A program made the translations under genes and the position numbers. The notes under the pieces were generated by a model. The model was not told the origin of the DNA. It did no database searches and worked only from the letters and a program-made list of their open reading frames with translations. A stretch of 64,000 bases of DNA from Brotaphodocola sp964537765 (lineage in GTDB: Bacteria; Bacillota; Clostridia; Lachnospirales; Lachnospiraceae), in contig CAZICB010000003.1 of assembly GCA_964537765.1 (NCBI GenBank), positions 1 through 64,000 of the forward strand, written 5' to 3'. Positions 59,411-64,000 of this stretch are shown here, one piece after another (within the stretch, counting starts at the first letter, position 1; each line of letters opens with the position of its first letter).

Positions 59411-60337
59411 ATGGCTAAATTATTAAACGTATCATCATCCCCGCACGTGCGGAGCAAGGACAGCACAAAGGGGCTGATGACGGATGTATGTATCGCGATG
59501 CTTCCGGCAGCTGCTTACGGCGTTTTCCAGTTCGGAATCCATGCCCTGCTGGTCCTGATCGTGACGGTCGCCGCCTGCGTGCTGAGTGAGTATGTATTTG
59601 AAAAGATTATGAAAAAACCGATCACTGTTGCCGATATGAGCGCGGTGGTTACCGGCATGATTCTGGCGTTAAACTGCCCTGCGGGCATCCCGCTGTGGAT
59701 TCCGGCCCTGGGCGGCATCTTCGCGATCGTGCTTGTAAAGCAGATTTACGGCGGCCTGGGACAGAACTTCATGAACCCGGCTCTTGCCGGACGGTGCTTT
59801 TTGTTGATTTCCTTCGCGGGCAAGATGTCCGCTTTCACTCTGGACGGCTGGACCGGAGCGACACCGCTGGCACAGCTGAAGGCCGGCGAGAGCGTGGATC
59901 TGGCGGCCATGTTCATCGGAAAGATCCCCGGAACCATCGGTGAGGTCTCCGTGATTGCCCTGCTGATCGGCGCGGCATACATGGTATACAAGAAAGTCAT
60001 CAGCCTGCGGATCCCGGTTGCCTATATTGTAACAGTGGCTGTATTCGCGTTTATTTTCGGACAGCATGACCTGGCTTATGTGGCGGCGCATATTTGCGGC
60101 GGCGGTTTGATCTTCGGTGCGTTTTTCATGGCGACCGATTATGTGACCAGCCCGATCACCCCCAACGGACAGATTATATTTGGCATCCTGTTAGGTATTC
60201 TTACCGGACTGTTCCGTATTTTCGGCGGTTCCGCGGAGGGCGTTTCCTACGCGATCATCCTCGGCAACCTGACAGTTCCGCTGATTGAGCGGTTCACCCT
60301 GCCGAAAGCATTTGGAAGGGAGGGCAAAAAGGCATGA
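59411..60337 (+). CDS. rnfD: Rnf complex subunit D
   Basis: A 308-aa integral membrane subunit with about nine helices. The flavinylation motif WTGATPLAQL (Thr of T-G-A-T) in the middle carries covalent FMN via a phosphodiester bond made by ApbE. GGLGQNFMNPALAGR is a further family mark. It overlaps rnfG by four bases (ATGA). Confidence 0.96.
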   Translation: MAKLLNVSSSPHVRSKDSTKGLMTDVCIAMLPAAAYGVFQFGIHALLVLIVTVAACVLSEYVFEKIMKKPITVADMSAVVTGMILALNCPAGIPLWIPALGGIFAIVLVKQIYGGLGQNFMNPALAGRCFLLISFAGKMSAFTLDGWTGATPLAQLKAGESVDLAAMFIGKIPGTIGEVSVIALLIGAAYMVYKKVISLRIPVAYIVTVAVFAFIFGQHDLAYVAAHICGGGLIFGAFFMATDYVTSPITPNGQIIFGILLGILTGLFRIFGGSAEGVSYAIILGNLTVPLIERFTLPKAFGREGKKA

Positions 60338-60945
60338 GTAAAGGTGGATTTATGAAAGACGCCATGACCCTGTGTGCGATTACCCTGGTGGCAGGCGCAT
60401 GCCTGGGCGGCGTATATGAGATGACCAAGGAGCCGATCGCGGCGGCAAATCTGGCCGCGAAAAACGCGGCTTATCAGACCGTCCTTCCGGATGCGACAGA
60501 CTTTGAGTCCGATGACCTGACAGAGACGCTTGCCTCCGCGAATGCGCAGATCGCAGGTATGGGCTTTGGCAATGTAACCGTAGACGAAGCTGTTACGGGT
60601 GTGGATGCTTCCGGTTCTCCGGTCGGCTATGTGATTACATCCACATCCAACGATGGCTATGGCGGAGCCATCACCGTATCCGTGGGTATCCTGGCTGACG
60701 GCAGCATCAACGGCATCGAGTTTTTGACCATCGGCGAGACCGCGGGTCTAGGTATGAATGCCCAGAAGCCGGAGTGGAAAGGTCAGTTTGCCGGCAAGAA
60801 CGCGGATAAGCTCACAGTGACCAAGAGCGGTTCCGCGGGCGACAGCGAGATCAACGCCATCAGCGGCGCGACCATCACGTCCAACGCGGTTACCGGTGCA
60901 GTCAACGCGGCAGTTTATTTTGCGAAAAACTGCCTGGTACAGTAA
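60334..60945 (+). CDS. rnfG: Rnf complex subunit G
   Basis: A 203-aa subunit with one N-terminal transmembrane helix (AMTLCAITLVAGACLGGVY) and an extracytoplasmic FMN-binding domain. INAISGATITSNAVT holds the S/T-GAT flavinylation site; GETAGLGMNAQKPEWKGQF precedes it. It starts within the rnfD stop. An ApbE flavin transferase is needed but is not in this window. Confidence 0.96.
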   Translation: MSKGGFMKDAMTLCAITLVAGACLGGVYEMTKEPIAAANLAAKNAAYQTVLPDATDFESDDLTETLASANAQIAGMGFGNVTVDEAVTGVDASGSPVGYVITSTSNDGYGGAITVSVGILADGSINGIEFLTIGETAGLGMNAQKPEWKGQFAGKNADKLTVTKSGSAGDSEINAISGATITSNAVTGAVNAAVYFAKNCLVQ

Positions 60946-60963
60946 TAGGGAGGTGGGAAAGTC

Positions 60964-61815
60964 ATGAATAAATGTGTAGAACGTTTATATAACGGTATTA
61001 TCAAAGAAAACCCGACCTTCGTGCTGATGTTAGGTATGTGTCCGACCCTGGCAGTTACCACCACCGCCATCAACGGCGTAGGTATGGGACTGTCCACCAC
61101 GGCGGTTCTGGTGTTTTCCAACCTGATTATTTCCGCATTGCGGAAGATTATTCCGGATCGTGTACGTATTCCGGCATACATTGTTATCGTAGCATCGCTG
61201 GTTACCATCGTTCAGCTGCTTTTGCAGGCATATGTTCCGAGTCTGTATGAGTCCCTGGGTATCTATATCCCGCTGATCGTAGTAAACTGTATTATTTTGG
61301 GCCGTGCCGAGGCTTATGCGGCCAAGAACGGCGTGGTAGAGTCCGCGTTCGATGGAATCGGTATGGGACTTGGCTTTACCGTAGGTCTGACCTGTATCGC
61401 GATTGTGCGTGAGGTCATCGGCGGCGGCGCGGTATTCGGTTTCGAATTTATCCCGGAGGATTTCCGTGTCACCATCTTTGGCCTGGCGCCCGGCGCGTTC
61501 TTTGTGCTGGCTGTCCTGACCGCTTTGCAGAATAAGTTCAAGGCTCCATCCGCGACCAATGGTTCCGTGCCTCAATCCAGCCTGGCCTGCGGCGGCAACT
61601 GCATGAGTTGTACCGGCGCTTCCTGCAAGGCAAATCACGGCGTACTGGAAGAGCTGCGCCAGCAGGAGCTGGAGAAAGCTGCCGCTGCAAAGAAGGCTGC
61701 TGCTGAGAAAGCGGCCGCGGCGAAGAAGGCTGCGGCGGAAAAGGCTGCCGCTGAGAAGGCTGCCGCTGAGAAGGCCGCTGCTGCACAGGCTGCTGCCGGA
61801 AAGAAAGACGAATAG
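60964..61815 (+). CDS. rnfE: Rnf complex subunit E with Cys-rich and Ala/Lys-rich tail
   Basis: A 283-aa membrane subunit. Residues 1-195 are ordinary RnfE (ENPTFVLMLGMCPTLAVTT, LGRAEAYAAKNGVVESAFDG), six helices. The last 85 residues are not usual: a Cys cluster CGGNCMSCTGASC, then a long KKAAAEKAAAAKKAAAEKAA helix-like repeat rich in Ala, Lys and Glu. Typical RnfE proteins end near 200-230 aa. The tail may bind a metal or Fe-S cluster and reach toward RnfB or RnfC on the cytoplasmic side. Confidence 0.93.
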   Translation: MNKCVERLYNGIIKENPTFVLMLGMCPTLAVTTTAINGVGMGLSTTAVLVFSNLIISALRKIIPDRVRIPAYIVIVASLVTIVQLLLQAYVPSLYESLGIYIPLIVVNCIILGRAEAYAAKNGVVESAFDGIGMGLGFTVGLTCIAIVREVIGGGAVFGFEFIPEDFRVTIFGLAPGAFFVLAVLTALQNKFKAPSATNGSVPQSSLACGGNCMSCTGASCKANHGVLEELRQQELEKAAAAKKAAAEKAAAAKKAAAEKAAAEKAAAEKAAAAQAAAGKKDE

Positions 61816-61828
61816 GAGGGCCAGGTAG

Positions 61829-62404
61829 ATGAAAGAGTTAATTTTAATTATTGTCGGATCTGCTCTGGTAAATAACATCATCCTGAGCCAGTTCCAGGGT
61901 CTTTGCCCGTTCCTGGGCGTATCCAAAAAGGTGGATACCTCCATCGGTATGGGCGGAGCCGTTATCTTCGTTATTACGTTAGCATGTATTGCTACGAACC
62001 TGGTGTATTCCTTCGTACTGGTTCCGCTGGGACTGGAATATCTGCAGACCATCGCGTTTATTCTGGTTATCGCCGCACTGGTGCAGTTCGTAGAAATGTT
62101 CTTGAAGAAAAATGTACCGTCCCTGTATCAGGCGCTGGGTGTGTTCCTGCCTCTGATCACCACCAACTGTGCAGTTTTGGGTTCTGCCCTGACCAATGTA
62201 CAGAAGGGCTATGGCTTCATTTTCAGCGTAGCCAACGGTATCGGTACCGCAATTGGTTTTACTGTTGCAATCGTATTGCTGGCGAGCATCCGTGAAAGCA
62301 TTGAAGACAATGATATTCCATACAATTTCCAGGGTTCCCCGATCGTATTGATCACCTCTGGTCTGATGGCGATTGCCTTCCTGGGCTTCTCCGGGCTGAT
62401 TTGA
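61829..62404 (+). CDS. rnfA: Rnf complex subunit A
   Basis: A 191-aa membrane subunit with six helices, homologous to RnfE: VNNIILSQFQGLCPFLGVSKKVDTSIGMGGAVIF at the start and FLPLITTNCAVLGSALTN in helix 4. RnfA and RnfE together coordinate the membrane [2Fe-2S] cluster through conserved Cys (CPFLG, TNCAVLG). Starts after GGAGGGCCAGGTAG. Confidence 0.96.
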   Translation: MKELILIIVGSALVNNIILSQFQGLCPFLGVSKKVDTSIGMGGAVIFVITLACIATNLVYSFVLVPLGLEYLQTIAFILVIAALVQFVEMFLKKNVPSLYQALGVFLPLITTNCAVLGSALTNVQKGYGFIFSVANGIGTAIGFTVAIVLLASIRESIEDNDIPYNFQGSPIVLITSGLMAIAFLGFSGLI

Positions 62405-62419
62405 TAGGGAGGGAACATT

Positions 62420-63205
62420 ATGACAGGTTTGCTTTATGCGGCGATCGTCATCGGAGCCATCGGTATTGTGATCGGTGTGCTCCTGGGATTTGCCAGCGAA
62501 GTGTTTAAAGTAGAAGTGGATGAAAAAGAAATCCTGGTGCGCGCCGAGCTGCCCGGCAATAACTGCGGCGGCTGCGGTTTTCCGGGATGTGACGGTCTGG
62601 CCGCCGCCATCGCCGCGGGTACTGCCCCGGTGAACGGCTGTCCGGTAGGCGGCGCTGCGGTTGCGGATAAGATTGCCGCGATCATGGGCGTTGAGAGCGG
62701 AAGCTCTGTGAAGAAGGTGGCCTTTGTAAAATGTAAGGGTACCTGTGACAAGGCGAGAGTGCAGTACAATTATTATGGAATCGATGATTGCGCAAAGGTG
62801 ACGGTGGTGCCGGGCTCCGGCGAAAAGGCGTGTGCTTATGGCTGTATGGGTTACGGTTCCTGCGTGAAGGCGTGCCAGTTTGACGCGATCCATATTGTGG
62901 ACGGCGTCGCTGTGGTGGATAAGGAAAAATGTGTGGCCTGCGGCAAGTGCGTGGCTACCTGCCCCAACCATCTGATCGAGCTGGTTCCGTACACGGCGCA
63001 GCATCTGGTTCAGTGTTCCTCCCACGAGAGAGGACCGGCGGTCAAGGCTAAATGCGACAATGGCTGTGTGGGATGTACTCTGTGCACCAAGCAGTGTGAG
63101 TTTGACGCGATTCACATGGATAACAATCTGGCTGTGATCGATTATGAGAAGTGCACCAACTGCGGCAAGTGCGCGGCGAAGTGCCCGGCGAAGATTATTC
63201 TGTAG
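62420..63205 (+). CDS. rnfB: Rnf complex subunit B (ferredoxin-type)
   Basis: A 261-aa subunit: one N-terminal helix (LLYAAIVIGAIGIVIGVLLGFA), the [4Fe-4S] domain NNCGGCGFPGCDGLAAAI, and several ferredoxin-type motifs: CAYGCMGYGSCVKACQF, CVACGKCVATCPNHL, CDNGCVGCTLCTKQCEF and CTNCGKCAAKCPAKI. It accepts electrons from reduced ferredoxin. Last gene of the operon; a terminator follows. Confidence 0.97.
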   Translation: MTGLLYAAIVIGAIGIVIGVLLGFASEVFKVEVDEKEILVRAELPGNNCGGCGFPGCDGLAAAIAAGTAPVNGCPVGGAAVADKIAAIMGVESGSSVKKVAFVKCKGTCDKARVQYNYYGIDDCAKVTVVPGSGEKACAYGCMGYGSCVKACQFDAIHIVDGVAVVDKEKCVACGKCVATCPNHLIELVPYTAQHLVQCSSHERGPAVKAKCDNGCVGCTLCTKQCEFDAIHMDNNLAVIDYEKCTNCGKCAAKCPAKIIL

Positions 63206-63242
63206 AAATCCTGGATTAAAAGACAGGAAAGACAAGAAAAGA

Positions 63243-63280
63243 AAAACAGGCTTCTGCGGTTCGCGGGAGCCTGTTTTTTA
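63243..63280 (+). terminator. terminator of the rnf operon
   Basis: AAACAGGCT, GC-rich loop TCTGCGGTTCGCGGG, AGCCTGTTTTTT. Confidence 0.9.
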
Positions 63281-63286
63281 ATGGTG

Positions 63287-63349
63287 GTGCGCCCGGCGGA
63301 CGCACGTTCTAAGGGGTAAAAGTCCCTGTTCTGCCCGGCGGGCGGGACT
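63287..63349. repeat. pair of CCCGGCGG hairpins
   Basis: GTGCGCCCGGCGGACGCAC (63287-63305) and AGTCCC...GCCCGGCGGGC...GGGACT (63321-63349). Both share the CCCGGCGG core with 55792-55810. They lie at the 3' end of the nitroreductase gene, after the rnf terminator. GGTGGTGCGCC just before also occurs at the end of the ATGAAAGCCCA repeats. Confidence 0.55.
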
Positions 63350-64000
63350 TCAGTTTTCAAAATCCTTCAGATATTCCGCGACAGAGCGGGACATTTCCCT
63401 GGAAAAGCCGGAATTGTATTTTCGGCTGCAGAAGGCCTGGCACCAGGCTTCATAGGTTTTTTCCTTTGCCTTGTAGCCCAGCATGCGGCGAAGCTCCGGA
63501 CCGTCCATGAGACGATAGGTATTCTCGTGTACGATGTGCTCCATGGGACAGCGCTGTGGCTTGGGGCGTTCCTTCTGCTGGTCGGTGGGCCATCCGAACA
63601 CCAGCATCACGGCGGGGAAGACATAGGAAGGCAGATGCAAAAGCCTTCGCTGTTCCTCGCAGTTTTCCATAATATCGCCGATGTAGCAGGAGCCAAGGCC
63701 GAGGCTCTCGGCGGCGACGACGGCATTCTGCGCGGCGATCGCCGTATCGGTGACGGCCAGCATCAGGTCTCCGGGGCCGGGCTTTCTGGGATCGCATCCG
63801 GCATCCAGATAGGCGTCATACCATTTTCTGCAGTCGGCGCAGAAGACCAGCACCATAGGGGCTTTGGCGATAAACGGCTGGTTGTCGCAGGTGACGGACA
63901 GGGCTTCCTTCAGCTGCTGATCGGTAATATCCAGGATCGTGTAAAGCTGCTGGCATCCGGCGCTGGGAGCCTCGGCAGCGGCTTCCAGCACGGCCTGCTT
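63350..64000 (-). CDS. nitroreductase-family protein, 5' end beyond the window
   Basis: At least 216 residues, open to the window edge. The visible N-terminal part KQAVLEAAAEAPSAGCQQLY corresponds to about residue 25 of a normal nitroreductase (the RRSIRKF segment is missing). NAVVAAESLGLGSCYIGDI is the usual FMN-contact segment, and FPAVMLVFGWPTDQQKERPKPQR follows. The family reduces nitro, flavin or quinone substrates with NAD(P)H. An internal GTG at 63991 is not the real start. Confidence 0.88.
   Translation of the reverse strand, partial: KQAVLEAAAEAPSAGCQQLYTILDITDQQLKEALSVTCDNQPFIAKAPMVLVFCADCRKWYDAYLDAGCDPRKPGPGDLMLAVTDTAIAAQNAVVAAESLGLGSCYIGDIMENCEEQRRLLHLPSYVFPAVMLVFGWPTDQQKERPKPQRCPMEHIVHENTYRLMDGPELRRMLGYKAKEKTYEAWCQAFCSRKYNSGFSREMSRSVAEYLKDFEN

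Overview
The window looks like a chromosomal segment of an anaerobic, moderately GC-rich Clostridia member, most likely a Lachnospiraceae gut bacterium. Evidence: a complete Rnf ferredoxin:NAD oxidoreductase operon, a SCIFF peptide with its radical SAM maturase, T-box leaders on aminoacyl-tRNA synthetase genes, a CIRCE-controlled hrcA-grpE-dnaK-dnaJ operon, a compact ProS, an AspS2 followed by gatCAB, and AGGAGG-type ribosome binding sites. No tRNA, rRNA, CRISPR array, phage module or intact insertion sequence was seen. The assembly has one 100-N gap (23303-23402) whose two flanks are identical over 55 nt.

Layout. 1-1520: a decayed ORF, a small conserved gene and the first copy of a dispersed palindromic repeat. 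1521-5884 (minus): asnS followed closely by SbcD-like and SbcC/YhaN-like genes. 6042-9876 (minus): a glycine-riboswitch-controlled sodium:amino acid symporter, asnA and an M28 peptidase. 9876-21877: an accessory catabolic island with three GntR regulators, an ion-transporter-superfamily permease, a HyuA-like protein, an HExxH protein of unknown function, a DlgD-like reductase, two YhcH/YiaL proteins, an SDR, a ketopantoate-reductase-like protein and a cyclase-family hydrolase. 21874-24488: orphan HicB and a molybdopterin oxidoreductase broken by the gap. 24494-32870: T-box-proS, cca, scfA-scfB, secDF, tgt, yajC. 32994-37169 (minus): glgX, mntP, a MATE exporter. 37318-42393: a T-box with an apparent Asn specifier, then aspS2-gatC-gatA-gatB. 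42575-48588: type Ic aspartate aminotransferase, GtrA, YfhO, argH. 48702-50298: two 3D-domain secreted proteins. 50429-55368: the heat-shock operon. 55396-57660: a NusG-II protein, an Rpn nuclease and the second large repeat locus. 58070-63205: rnfCDGEAB. 63350-64000: a nitroreductase cut by the window edge.

Two themes link the genes. The first is asparagine and Asn-tRNA supply: asnA, asnS, aspS2-gatCAB under its own T-box, and an aspartate aminotransferase all lie in this one window. The second is a family of short intergenic palindromes (signature ATGAAAGCCCA...TGGGCTTTCAT) in intergenic and 5' leader positions. One copy supplies the stop codon of a gene, and another sits between a riboswitch and its gene. 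The least understood parts are the catabolic island at 9876-21877, whose substrate cannot be named from sequence, and the HExxH protein inside it.
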